Assembly (NCBI GenBank): GCA_021809565.1
Contig: JAJZKG010000009.1
Location: forward strand, 1 to 30,555
Origin: a bacterium
Lineage (GTDB): Bacteria; Patescibacteria; Dojkabacteria; JAKAPS01; JAJZLI01
Reading direction: 5' to 3'
Length of the DNA stretch: 30,555 bases
Positions 1 through 8,233 of the stretch are shown one piece after another. Under the pieces are notes generated by a model. That model ran no database searches and was not told the origin of the DNA. It saw nothing but the letters and a program-made list of their open reading frames with translations. The position numbers and the translations under genes are program-made. Every line of letters starts with the position of its first letter. Positions within the stretch are counted from its first letter, which is position 1.

Positions 1-22
1 AAAAACTGCGACTTCAAAAATA
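1..22 (+). repeat. 22-base direct repeat, copy 1 (in infC)
   Basis: Bases 1-22 are identical to bases 247-268. Both copies are read in the same frame and give KTATSKI, once near the end of infC and once near the end of rpmI. The copy may extend to the left of the window edge. The core contains the non-AT-rich stretch CTGCGACTTC, so low complexity alone does not explain the match. Confidence 0.8.
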
Positions 23-82
23 GAAAATATTCCTAAACAAGAAGGAAGAAATACTATAGCTCAAGTTCAACCAATAACCTAA
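1..82 (+). CDS. infC: Translation initiation factor IF-3, C-terminal end (partial)
   Basis: The window opens inside a reading frame that ends with TAA at 80-82. Its last residues read KIENIPKQEGRNTIAQVQP, matching the conserved end of IF-3, where a PK-x-EGR motif lies about ten residues from the C-terminus. IF-3 binds the 30S subunit and checks start-codon pairing. The position directly before rpmI and rplT is the classical infC-rpmI-rplT order, which supports the call strongly despite only 26 codons being visible. The 5' part lies outside the window. Seven residues before the PK-x-EGR region (KTATSKI) are encoded by a stretch repeated base for base near the end of rpmI. Confidence 0.85.
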   Translation, partial: KTATSKIENIPKQEGRNTIAQVQPIT

Positions 83-97
83 GTAGATATAGATTTA

Positions 98-286
98 ATG
101 AAAATAAAAACAAAAAAAATTATCTCAAAAAGATTTAAAAGAACAAAGAATAATAAACTCTTACACAAGATAAAGGGGGTTAATCATCTTATATCTAAAA
201 GAACTTCTAAGCGTAGGAATAGAGATAGACAAGATCAGTTATTATCAAAAACTGCGACTTCAAAAATATTAAAATTTGTAAAATAA
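98..286 (+). CDS. rpmI: 50S ribosomal protein bL35
   Basis: A 62-residue, very basic protein with the bL35 pattern: MKIKTKK at the start, KRFKRTKNNK, then the HLISKRTSKRRNR core. The usual length is about 64-66 residues, so it is complete. bL35 is a late-assembly protein of the large subunit. It lies between infC and rplT, with 15 bases before it and 9 after it, in the order known from many bacteria. No Shine-Dalgarno motif precedes the ATG; the upstream bases are AT-rich. The C-terminal KTATSKI segment is the second copy of the 22-base repeat shared with infC. Confidence 0.95.
   Translation: MKIKTKKIISKRFKRTKNNKLLHKIKGVNHLISKRTSKRRNRDRQDQLLSKTATSKILKFVK
247..268 (+). repeat. 22-base direct repeat, copy 2 (in rpmI)
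   Basis: Identical to bases 1-22 and in the same reading frame, exactly 246 bases downstream. It encodes the KTATSKI segment close to the bL35 C-terminus. The next base differs (T at 269 against G at 23). Confidence 0.8.
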
Positions 287-295
287 TATAGAACT

Positions 296-646
296 ATGAG
301 AATAAAGAAGGGCATGACAAAACATGCAAGACATAATAAGGTACATAAGCAAACAAAGGGATATAGACTTACAAAACATGCTTTAGTTAAAACAGCTAAG
401 GAGGCTATTTTACATGCAGGACAGTATTCATTTAATGGAAGAAAACAAAAAAAGAATGATATTAAAAGACTCTGGATTATAAGAATAAATGCAGCACTTC
501 AAGATTTTGGTATAAACTATTCAACTTTTTCTAAATTGCAAAAAGATAACAAGATTGAAATTAACAAGAAAGTATTAGCTCATTTTGCCACACAAGATTC
601 TGAGGTATTCAAAAGTATTGTAAATACAGTACAGAATAAAAAATAA
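296..646 (+). CDS. rplT: 50S ribosomal protein bL20
   Basis: A 116-residue basic protein with the full bL20 pattern: an N-terminal MTKHARHNKVHKQTKGYR stretch, then AKEAI, a YSFNGRKQKK region, and the diagnostic RLWIIRINAAL motif near residues 60-70. bL20 binds 23S rRNA early in large-subunit assembly. In E. coli and B. subtilis it also represses its own operon by binding the mRNA; no structure for that is obvious here. It follows rpmI by 9 bases and precedes pheS by 4 bases, so all are probably co-transcribed. No Shine-Dalgarno motif precedes the ATG. Confidence 0.96.
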   Translation: MRIKKGMTKHARHNKVHKQTKGYRLTKHALVKTAKEAILHAGQYSFNGRKQKKNDIKRLWIIRINAALQDFGINYSTFSKLQKDNKIEINKKVLAHFATQDSEVFKSIVNTVQNKK

Positions 647-650
647 TCAA

Positions 651-1709
651 ATGGAAAACATAAAAAAAGATGTTGAAAAAATATGGAAGACATCTATAAG
701 TACTATAGAAACTCTAGAAACCTTAGAGGATATTAAAAAATTTCACCTGACTTATTTGGGTAAAAATAGTAATTTATCAATAATATTAAGAGATATTTCA
801 AAATTGACCGTCTCTGAAAAAAAAGAAGTAGGCCAATTTGCTAATAAAGTCAAAGAAAGTATTACCAGTAGTTTAAAACAAAGAGAAGAAAAGCTGAAAC
901 AGACCTTATATGATAAGGAAGATAATGAAATAATAGATACTACAATATCAGGGTATAGATTAAATACAGGTAAGACTTTAAATATAGGTTCCATACACCC
1001 AATAAGTGCAATGATAAAACTAATCGAGGATACCTTTGCAGTTTATGGTTTTTCAATAGCAGAAGGTCCTGAAATTGAAACTGATTGGTTTTGTTTTCAA
1101 GCATTGAACATACCTATAGGACATCCTGCTAGGGATATGCAAGACACATTTTATATCAAAGAAAATGAATTATTACCACGAACCCATACCTCTTCTGTTC
1201 AGATAAGAACAATGCAAAAATACACTCCGCCAATAAGAATAATAGCACCAGGAAAGGTATATAGAAATGAAAATAGTGATTCTAGACACTCTTTTATGTT
1301 CTACCAATTTGAGGGGTTAGTGATTGATGAGAGAAGTAACCTAAAAGATTTAGCAAATATATTACAAGGAGCATTAAAAAGAATATTCAATGATGAGAGT
1401 ATAAAACTGAGGATCAGAAATTCATATTTTCCTTTCACAGAACCAAGTATAGAAATAGATTGTTCCTGTATATTTTGTAATATGAAAGGATGTAATGTAT
1501 GTTCCCACAAAGGGTGGTTAGAACTTTTAGGTGCTGGGATGGTACACCCACAAGTACTTAGAAATGTTAATATAGACCCAAATAAATATCAAGGATTTGC
1601 CTTTGGAACAGGAATCGAGAGGTTAGTGATGATAAAAGATAGAGTGAATGATACAAGACTTTTTTATGAAAATGATATAAGATTTTTATCTCAATTTCGA
1701 AATATATAA
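651..1709 (+). CDS. pheS: Phenylalanyl-tRNA synthetase alpha subunit
   Basis: A 352-residue class II synthetase subunit that attaches phenylalanine to tRNA-Phe as part of an alpha2beta2 enzyme. The N-terminal ~90 residues are charged and helical, matching the tRNA-binding coiled coil. Motif 2 is visible as GKVYRNENSDSRHSFMFYQF and motif 3 as GFAFGTGIERLVM. A four-cysteine segment (CSCIFCNMKGCNVC) followed by GWLELLGAGMVHP resembles that of Gram-positive PheS proteins. The FYQFEG segment carries Tyr where most homologues have His, which is a minor oddity. The stop overlaps the pheT start (TAATG), consistent with coupled translation and balanced subunits. Confidence 0.96.
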   Translation: MENIKKDVEKIWKTSISTIETLETLEDIKKFHLTYLGKNSNLSIILRDISKLTVSEKKEVGQFANKVKESITSSLKQREEKLKQTLYDKEDNEIIDTTISGYRLNTGKTLNIGSIHPISAMIKLIEDTFAVYGFSIAEGPEIETDWFCFQALNIPIGHPARDMQDTFYIKENELLPRTHTSSVQIRTMQKYTPPIRIIAPGKVYRNENSDSRHSFMFYQFEGLVIDERSNLKDLANILQGALKRIFNDESIKLRIRNSYFPFTEPSIEIDCSCIFCNMKGCNVCSHKGWLELLGAGMVHPQVLRNVNIDPNKYQGFAFGTGIERLVMIKDRVNDTRLFYENDIRFLSQFRNI

Positions 1710-4099
1710 TGAAAATATCTTTAAATCTTATAAAAGAATACACATATCTTCCTGATAATAAAAATGATCTATATGCCATTATAGATACATTCGCAATAAA
1801 ATCAGTAGATGTTGATTCAATAGTAGAATATCCTACATTCAAAGATGATATTCTAATTGGAGAAGTCAAAGAGATTTATAAACATAAAAATGCAGATAGA
1901 CTGTATGTGACAAAGGTAAATATTAAGAGTAAAGAAATACAAATAGTAACTGGTGCACCAAATGTATATAAAGGAATGATAGTACCTCTAATTTTAGAAG
2001 GTGGAGTTATAAACGGACAGAAGATAGAAAAACATGATTTTAGAGGTGAGATATCTTATGGAATGATGTGTTCAGAGAAAGAGTTAGGATTAGGGGAAAA
2101 TCATTCAGGGATTCTTGATCTTGGAGCTGGACCAAGTGAGCATATGTTATTGTTTAAGAAACACATAGGTGAAAGTCTGAAAGATGTCATAAAAGATACA
2201 ATTATAGATATTGATAATAAAGTTATATCTCAAAGAGGAGATTTGTTTTCACATCAAGGTATTGCAAGAGAATTTGCTGCTATAGAAAATAAACCATTTA
2301 ATGAAAAATTTATACCTGACATAAAAACCAATAAAAATAATAAACTAAAAGTTAGTATTGAAGATAAAGATTTTTGCTACAGATACTGTGCAATTACTAT
2401 TGATAATATAAATATAGAAGAATCTCCTTTTTGGATGAGAGAGAGATTGAAAAATTTGGGTATAAAACCTGTAAACAATATAGTAGATATAACAAACTAT
2501 GTTATGGTAAATTTGGGACAACCATTACATGCATTTGATATTGCTAAAATATCTAAAAATAATAATTTTGAAATATATGTAAGGAAGGCAAAACAAAATG
2601 AGGATATTACTACACTTGATTCCAAAAAAAGATTATTAAAAGAAAATAATTACGTAATAGCAACAAAAAATAAAAGTATAGGTATAGCTGGAGTGATGGG
2701 AGGGAAAGAATCAGAAATAGATGAAAACACACACAGTATATTGCTAGAGAGCGCAGCTTTCAACCCATCCCTTGTAAGAAGGAGTGCAAAGTCAGTAAAT
2801 ATAAGATCTGAGGCAGTATTAAGGTATGAGAAAGGCATTTCACAGTTATTAACACTAAGAGCATTAAATTATGCAGTAGAACTAATTCTACAAAATACCA
2901 CTGGTCAAATATCAAGTTCAGTTACTGATATTATTACACGAAAATTAGAAGGCAATTCAATTATAAAATTGGATATTTCTAAAATAGAGAAAGTTTTAGG
3001 AATGAAAATCCCTGTCAAAGATGTATCTAATATACTATCAAGTTTAAATATTAACAATAAACAGATTAAAAATTTTATAATCACAACTATACCTAATGAA
3101 AGATTTGATATAAAGGAAGATGTTGATCTTATTGAAGAGATTGGAAGAATATATGGATATAACAATATTAATATTGAAGAATCCAATATGACTATTATGC
3201 CTGTTAAAAATAATCCTATATTTTATATAACTAATAATATAACAAAAATTATAGCAGCACTAGGAGGTTATGAAATAAAAACATATTCTTTCATAAACCA
3301 AGGTTTAATGGATAAATCTTTAATAAAAAATGATTCAATAAAAATTTTGAATCCTATATCACCAGATTTTGATCTTTTAAGACCATCATTAATACCATCT
3401 ATGATTGATATAGTGAGTAATAATCAAAGACATAGGGATTCATTTATACTATATGAGATAGCTAATATCTATCTAAAAAACCATGATATACAACCAAAAG
3501 AAGAGTTACATCTTATAACTGCATACTTTAGTAAGGATAAAGAAGAGCCATTTTTTTATATAAAAGGAATTCTTGATATTGTAAACTCATACTTAGACTT
3601 AGATAATACATTTGAATATATTGGAAAAGCTGAAAAACCATTTTTGAAAAATAAGAGTAGTAAAATTTATATTGATGGTGACTGTATAGGGGATATTGGG
3701 GATATTGGTTCAATTGTTAAGAATAATTTTGGGATATATGGTAACTTGGCAATTTTTGATATTAACATAGATAATTTATATAATAATAAAAGTAAATTCA
3801 TTAGCATAAATAATATTTCCAAATTTCCAGAGATCAAAGAAGATCTGACAATATTATATAAAAATAAAGTGACGCTAAAAGATATATTAGATAAAATTAA
3901 TGATAAAAATCTAAAGACAAAAAGTATTATAGATGTCTACAATGGTAATAAAATCAAAAGTGATGAAACAAGTGTTACAATAAGATTAGTATTCGAAAAT
4001 TTTGAAAAAACATTCCTAGGAAATGAAATAAAAGATAAGATTAATAATATAAGAAATAGTCTACTAAAAGAGTTCAAAGATATGCTAACATTTAGATAA
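1709..4099 (+). CDS. pheT: Phenylalanyl-tRNA synthetase beta subunit
   Basis: A 796-residue protein of normal family length, partner of PheS. Domains in order: an N-terminal OB-fold tRNA-binding domain (about residues 40-150, with ILIGEVKEI and VTGAPNV), the B3/B4 editing region (including PVNNIVDITNYVM and GIAGVMGG), the B5 domain, the catalytic-like core with ILNPISPDFDLLRPSL, and a C-terminal anticodon-binding (FDX-ACB) domain starting at FPEIKEDLTI. The ATG shares one base with the pheS stop. The gene ends 6 bases before the end of the convergent penicillin-binding protein gene, with no visible terminator between them. Confidence 0.96.
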   Translation: MKISLNLIKEYTYLPDNKNDLYAIIDTFAIKSVDVDSIVEYPTFKDDILIGEVKEIYKHKNADRLYVTKVNIKSKEIQIVTGAPNVYKGMIVPLILEGGVINGQKIEKHDFRGEISYGMMCSEKELGLGENHSGILDLGAGPSEHMLLFKKHIGESLKDVIKDTIIDIDNKVISQRGDLFSHQGIAREFAAIENKPFNEKFIPDIKTNKNNKLKVSIEDKDFCYRYCAITIDNINIEESPFWMRERLKNLGIKPVNNIVDITNYVMVNLGQPLHAFDIAKISKNNNFEIYVRKAKQNEDITTLDSKKRLLKENNYVIATKNKSIGIAGVMGGKESEIDENTHSILLESAAFNPSLVRRSAKSVNIRSEAVLRYEKGISQLLTLRALNYAVELILQNTTGQISSSVTDIITRKLEGNSIIKLDISKIEKVLGMKIPVKDVSNILSSLNINNKQIKNFIITTIPNERFDIKEDVDLIEEIGRIYGYNNINIEESNMTIMPVKNNPIFYITNNITKIIAALGGYEIKTYSFINQGLMDKSLIKNDSIKILNPISPDFDLLRPSLIPSMIDIVSNNQRHRDSFILYEIANIYLKNHDIQPKEELHLITAYFSKDKEEPFFYIKGILDIVNSYLDLDNTFEYIGKAEKPFLKNKSSKIYIDGDCIGDIGDIGSIVKNNFGIYGNLAIFDINIDNLYNNKSKFISINNISKFPEIKEDLTILYKNKVTLKDILDKINDKNLKTKSIIDVYNGNKIKSDETSVTIRLVFENFEKTFLGNEIKDKINNIRNSLLKEFKDMLTFR

Positions 4100-4105
4100 T
4101 ATCAT

Positions 4106-6829
4106 TTACAATGGAGGTAATACTAGACTTAGTTTACTTTTAGTTGATTGAGGTTTAACCTTTTGAAAATTTGAACTTGAAGAAGAAGATTCTACATTTA
4201 TAGGTATTGTCATAGTTCCACTATTACCACCATTAGAGACTGTTATTAGTACGCTGTATTGTCCAGTTGATGAAGGTGTAGGTATAGATATACTGAAATT
4301 ACTACTACCACTAGGTAAAACTGTTGAACCTGAACCTACAGATGATCCTGAAGAGTTGTTAATACTTACTGATACTGATGTTGTAGCCTGAGCAAGTTGG
4401 GTAGTTATAGATCCAGTAACATTAATATTATTAGGGCCAACCGTAAAATTTTCATTTGTTGTAGGATTAGAAACAGTAAATTGTATAGTACCACTAGAAG
4501 ATGATACTGGAGGAGGAGTTGTACAATATGTTGTTGGTATATTATACATAGGCCCCGCAGATTTTTCCCATGCATTTAAGGCCGGCTGGAATATTGGAGA
4601 ATATTCTTGAAGTTGTATAAACACTTTTTGTACATAGTCTCCCGATGCAATATCACTTGAAGTTGCCAATTCTGCAGGATTTTGAGGACACACATCCTTA
4701 ACAATATTGACATTATCAGGTTTAGGAAGTTGACCTTGAGCAAAATGTGCGACGACCTTGTTACATGGGGTTGTAGCTGAAGCTAATAGACCACTATCTG
4801 AACATATCACAGCAGTAGTAATACCAGGAGGGGCCTGAAATGGGCGACTTGCAGGCATCATTGGTAATACTTTTAACATATATGAGTTCCAAAAAGAGGA
4901 TAAATCTTCTCCCCATGAATTATATGTTGTAGGAGCATTATTATCATTTCCTGCCCACATACCAGTTGCTAAAGATTGTGTATATCCCATTAGAACTAGA
5001 TCTCTATTACTATTTGTAGTTCCAGTTTTAGATGCTATTGCATTAGAATAACCTTTATATATAGGTGAAGGAGAGTAGTATAGAGTAGGGAACTTAGATA
5101 TTATCCTATCTACAAGATAAGTATATCTTCTTTGAACTATTCTTTGACCTGCACTTTGTGGTTTATACTGATAAATAATTTTTCCTTGAGGGTTTACTAT
5201 TTTTAAAATTGATACTGTTGGGTACTTCACTCCACCATTGGCTAGTACTCCATATGCTTCAGTATTTTGTAGTAAAGTAGTATCTGCAGCACCAATAGCT
5301 ATTGAAAGATCATTTTGGTAACTAGATAACCCAGTAAATCCAAATTTGTGTAACTCTGTTATAAACTTTGAGGTACCTAGTGCATACAAAGTCTTTACTG
5401 CAGGTACATTTCGTGATTCTCTTAAAGCGGTTTTAATATTCATAGGACCGTTATAAACATTATTCCAATCTGTAGGAGAATAGCCATTTATATTGATATA
5501 TAAATCAGGCATAAAAGTTGAAGGAGCAAACCCTAGATCTTGAAATGCTGTCAAATAAAGGAATGGTTTTATAGAAGATCCTGGTTGTCTTGGTGCAAGA
5601 GCAGCATTAAAGTCTCCATTCATCTGACCATTATATAAAGATACTCCATATTTATATGCACCCACCATGGCCAATATCTCTCCATTATTAGGATCTACAG
5701 AGACTAGAGACCCATTATGAGCATTCAAACCTGAAGATACCAGATAATTAACTGCACTAGTTACCGTAGATTGAGCTACTTGTTGCATTTTCCAGGATAA
5801 GGTTGTGTATACTTTCCAACCTCCATCTTGTACTGCACTTATACCATATTTTTGTTCAAGTTGGTTTTTCACATAATACACAAACCAAGGATCTTTGATG
5901 TTCTGTGAAAGACTTGAAGTATTGTATTGCATATGTAAAAGTTGTTTTTTTGCTTGAGCAACTTGTGCAGCCGTAACTCCAGTCTCACTTTTGTCAGCTA
6001 ACATCTGGTTCAATACATAATCAGCTCTTGGTATAGCATATTTTGGATTAGTGCCAAACAGAGGAGAATAAAATGAAGGAGCCTGTATTATACCTGCAAG
6101 CATAGCACATTGAGCTAGAGTAAGCTGATTAGGATTTTTCCCAAAGTAATCTTGAGCTGCAACTTGAATACCATATGCATTACCTCCAAAATACACTTCA
6201 TTAAGATAAGCCTCTAGTACCTGCTGTTTGCTATATTTCTGAGAAATTTCTATAGTTAAAATAATTTCTTCCAACTTCCTTTGGAAAGTCCTTTGCGATG
6301 ATAATACAGTATCCTTTACAAGTTGTTGGGTTATAGTACTACCTCCCTGGAGGCCGGGAGAACGTAATATAAAATCATGATAGAAGGCTCTCGCTATACC
6401 AGTAAATGATATTCCAAAAGGTTCATGATAGAAATTTTTATCCTCTGCAGCTATTACTGCCCATTGCATAGTCTTTGATACCTTATTAATATTTACCCAT
6501 TCTCTGTTTTGAGATCCATGGAATGCATAGAGTAGAGTTCCACCTCTTGAATAGATACTTGTGGTTTGTGCATACGAACGAGTAAATGGAGTTCCTGGAG
6601 GTGGTAATTCATTAGCATATTTTATAACAAGAATTGTTAATCCTATAGCTCCAATTAAAAATATTAATATCACTGCCATCAATGATATTTTAAATATTTT
6701 CTTTATGAGGATCTTGTTTTTAACATCCTTCGTACTCTTTACCTTAACTTTACGCAAAGCCTTAGAACCCGAAGAATGGCTACTTTTTGCCCTATTTTTA
6801 GCTTTCAATAAGAATTTGTTGATTTTCAT
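4106..6829 (-). CDS. Class A penicillin-binding protein (peptidoglycan glycosyltransferase/transpeptidase)
   Basis: A 907-residue bifunctional cell-wall synthase. A basic N-terminal tail of about 45 residues is followed by a membrane anchor (about 47-70), the GT51 glycosyltransferase domain (AAEDKNFYHEPFG with the probable catalytic Glu129, then GGSTITQQL at 162-170), and the transpeptidase domain with SxxK at 418-421 (PGSSIKP), SRN at 472-474 and KTGTT at 601-605. All catalytic motifs are intact. The last ~130 residues are a Ser/Thr/Asn-rich, beta-strand-type (Ig-like) extension with a basic end, beyond the usual PBP1A body. It probably polymerises and cross-links glycan strands at the outer face of the membrane. 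It has its own promoter with a very short leader. Confidence 0.93.
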   Translation of the reverse strand: MKINKFLLKAKNRAKSSHSSGSKALRKVKVKSTKDVKNKILIKKIFKISLMAVILIFLIGAIGLTILVIKYANELPPPGTPFTRSYAQTTSIYSRGGTLLYAFHGSQNREWVNINKVSKTMQWAVIAAEDKNFYHEPFGISFTGIARAFYHDFILRSPGLQGGSTITQQLVKDTVLSSQRTFQRKLEEIILTIEISQKYSKQQVLEAYLNEVYFGGNAYGIQVAAQDYFGKNPNQLTLAQCAMLAGIIQAPSFYSPLFGTNPKYAIPRADYVLNQMLADKSETGVTAAQVAQAKKQLLHMQYNTSSLSQNIKDPWFVYYVKNQLEQKYGISAVQDGGWKVYTTLSWKMQQVAQSTVTSAVNYLVSSGLNAHNGSLVSVDPNNGEILAMVGAYKYGVSLYNGQMNGDFNAALAPRQPGSSIKPFLYLTAFQDLGFAPSTFMPDLYININGYSPTDWNNVYNGPMNIKTALRESRNVPAVKTLYALGTSKFITELHKFGFTGLSSYQNDLSIAIGAADTTLLQNTEAYGVLANGGVKYPTVSILKIVNPQGKIIYQYKPQSAGQRIVQRRYTYLVDRIISKFPTLYYSPSPIYKGYSNAIASKTGTTNSNRDLVLMGYTQSLATGMWAGNDNNAPTTYNSWGEDLSSFWNSYMLKVLPMMPASRPFQAPPGITTAVICSDSGLLASATTPCNKVVAHFAQGQLPKPDNVNIVKDVCPQNPAELATSSDIASGDYVQKVFIQLQEYSPIFQPALNAWEKSAGPMYNIPTTYCTTPPPVSSSSGTIQFTVSNPTTNENFTVGPNNINVTGSITTQLAQATTSVSVSINNSSGSSVGSGSTVLPSGSSNFSISIPTPSSTGQYSVLITVSNGGNSGTMTIPINVESSSSSSNFQKVKPQSTKSKLSLVLPPL

Positions 6830-6836
6830 ATATACT

Positions 6837-6866
6837 TTGAAATTATACCATATTTTCTGTTATGAT
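6837..6866 (+). promoter_or_regulatory. Promoter of the tyrS operon
   Basis: TTGAAA at 6837-6842, an 18-base spacer, then TATGAT at 6861-6866, with TG one base before the -10 box (TGTTATGAT). The predicted start is near 6873, giving a leader of about 28 bases. The -35 element lies on top of the start region of the divergent penicillin-binding protein promoter, so the two may compete for polymerase. Confidence 0.5.
6842..6850 (-). promoter_or_regulatory. Extended -10 promoter of the penicillin-binding protein gene
   Basis: On the minus strand the sequence reads TGGTATAAT, an extended -10 box with a consensus hexamer at 6847-6842. The predicted start is near 6835, leaving about 6 bases before the ATG at 6829. 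No good -35 box is present, as is usual for extended -10 promoters. It overlaps the tyrS -35 element on the other strand by one base. Confidence 0.6.
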
Positions 6867-6900
6867 ATACATAGTTTTATTATAGTAAAATTTAAAAAGG

Positions 6901-8106
6901 ATGAAAGAGGAAGATAAAAAAAAACTGATATTGGATAGAGCAACTTTTAGAGTAATAACTAAAAAAGAACTTGAAAGCGCATTAAATAGTAATAAAAAAC
7001 TACGTATAAAATATGGAATTGACCCTACAGCCCCAAAAATACATCTTGGACGTGCATCGACTATTCAAAAACTTAGAGATTTTCAGGATTTAGGACACAA
7101 AATTGTTCTAATTATTGGCGATTTTACAGGACTTGTAGGAGATGCATCTGATAAACAAGAAGCGAGAGCTAAAATAGAAAGTAGTGAACTTGAAAATAAT
7201 TTAAAAACATATAAAACTCAGTTAGAAAAAATTCTTGATCTATCAAAAATTGAATACAGATATAATAGTGAATGGCTATCTAAACTTAAATTTAATGATA
7301 TTATAAATATTGCAGAAAAATTTACGGTTGCCCAACTTATAGAAAGAGAAAACTTCTCAGACAGATATAAAAATCATAAACCCATAGGGCTTCATGAATT
7401 TTTATATCCCTTAATGCAGGGGTATGATTCAGTGGCAATCAAATCAGATGTAGAATTAGGAGGTTCTGATCAGCTATTTAATATTTTAGCTGGACGTGAA
7501 ATACAAGGTTATTTCAATATGCATAAACAGATATGTTTAACCAAAAAGCTTCTATCAGGAACTGATGGTAGAAAAATGTCCTCATCTTGGGGAAATGTTA
7601 TAAATATAACAGATGAACCTAATAATATATATGGTAAAGTAATGAGCATAAGAGATAGTGTTATTATAGAATATTTTGATATAGCAACAAGAATAAGCAC
7701 TGAAGATATAAGAACTATAGAAAAAGATCTTGATAATTCAACAAGTTCAGGGATTATGAACATAAAAAAAATCCTTGCATATGAAATTACAAAGTTGTAC
7801 TCATCAAAAACAGAAGCAATAAAAGCAGAAGATAATTTTAAAAAGACTGTACAGGAAAAACAAATAGTCTCTAAAGATTTACTCGTTGTTTCCACCAAAG
7901 TAAAAAAATCTGGAATTATTGACCTTATAACATCGTTGACTAATCAAGTTCCATCTAAGGCACATGCACGTAGAATGGTGAAAGAGGGTGGGGTATATGT
8001 AGATAATACAAGAATTAGTGATATAAATTTAGAAATTGATATAAAATCTGGTATGATTGTAAAAGTAGGGAAAAGAAATTTAGTAAAGATTAAGACTACA
8101 TTTTAA
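6901..8106 (+). CDS. tyrS: Tyrosyl-tRNA synthetase
   Basis: A 401-residue class I synthetase that attaches tyrosine to tRNA-Tyr. The nucleotide-binding motifs are the HIGH-type PKIHLG (45-50) and the KMSKS-type KMSSS (225-229). YGIDPTAP, GDFTGLVGDAS and GGSDQLFN are also conserved family signatures. The C-terminal ~65 residues form an S4 RNA-binding domain (SKAHARRMVKEGGVYVDN). The ATG directly follows AAAAAGG, which is too close to act as a Shine-Dalgarno site. It heads a plus-strand run that continues into a tiny membrane-protein ORF and recG. Confidence 0.95.
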   Translation: MKEEDKKKLILDRATFRVITKKELESALNSNKKLRIKYGIDPTAPKIHLGRASTIQKLRDFQDLGHKIVLIIGDFTGLVGDASDKQEARAKIESSELENNLKTYKTQLEKILDLSKIEYRYNSEWLSKLKFNDIINIAEKFTVAQLIERENFSDRYKNHKPIGLHEFLYPLMQGYDSVAIKSDVELGGSDQLFNILAGREIQGYFNMHKQICLTKKLLSGTDGRKMSSSWGNVINITDEPNNIYGKVMSIRDSVIIEYFDIATRISTEDIRTIEKDLDNSTSSGIMNIKKILAYEITKLYSSKTEAIKAEDNFKKTVQEKQIVSKDLLVVSTKVKKSGIIDLITSLTNQVPSKAHARRMVKEGGVYVDNTRISDINLEIDIKSGMIVKVGKRNLVKIKTTF

Positions 8107-8117
8107 ATAAAAATATT

Positions 8118-8231
8118 ATGGCTAGAAGAAATTTTTTTCAAAAACATGAAAAAAAAATATTTGTGGTAATCATGGGACTCACTATAATAGCGCTACTACT
8201 ATCAACTCTTCTTGCAATCTATAACCAATAA
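8118..8231 (+). CDS. Small single-span membrane protein (37 residues), unknown function
   Basis: An intact 37-codon frame from ATG at 8118 to TAA at 8229-8231. It fills the gap between tyrS (11 bases away) and recG (exactly 2 bases away). The N-terminal half is basic (MARRNFFQKHEKK) and is followed by one hydrophobic stretch (IFVVIMGLTIIALLLSTLL), giving a classic N-in, C-out single-span topology. The tight fit and the two-base junction with recG, the same spacing seen at other gene pairs here, favour a real gene. No family can be named. The size and topology resemble FtsB/FtsL-like or other small membrane proteins only in outline; it lacks a coiled-coil body. Confidence 0.6.
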   Translation: MARRNFFQKHEKKIFVVIMGLTIIALLLSTLLAIYNQ

Positions 8232-8233
8232 TT

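Noticed and set aside
7509..7898. A 129-codon minus-strand frame opposite tyrS.
   Set aside because: It is a shadow of the conserved tyrS frame, including the KMSSS motif region, with no motifs of its own.
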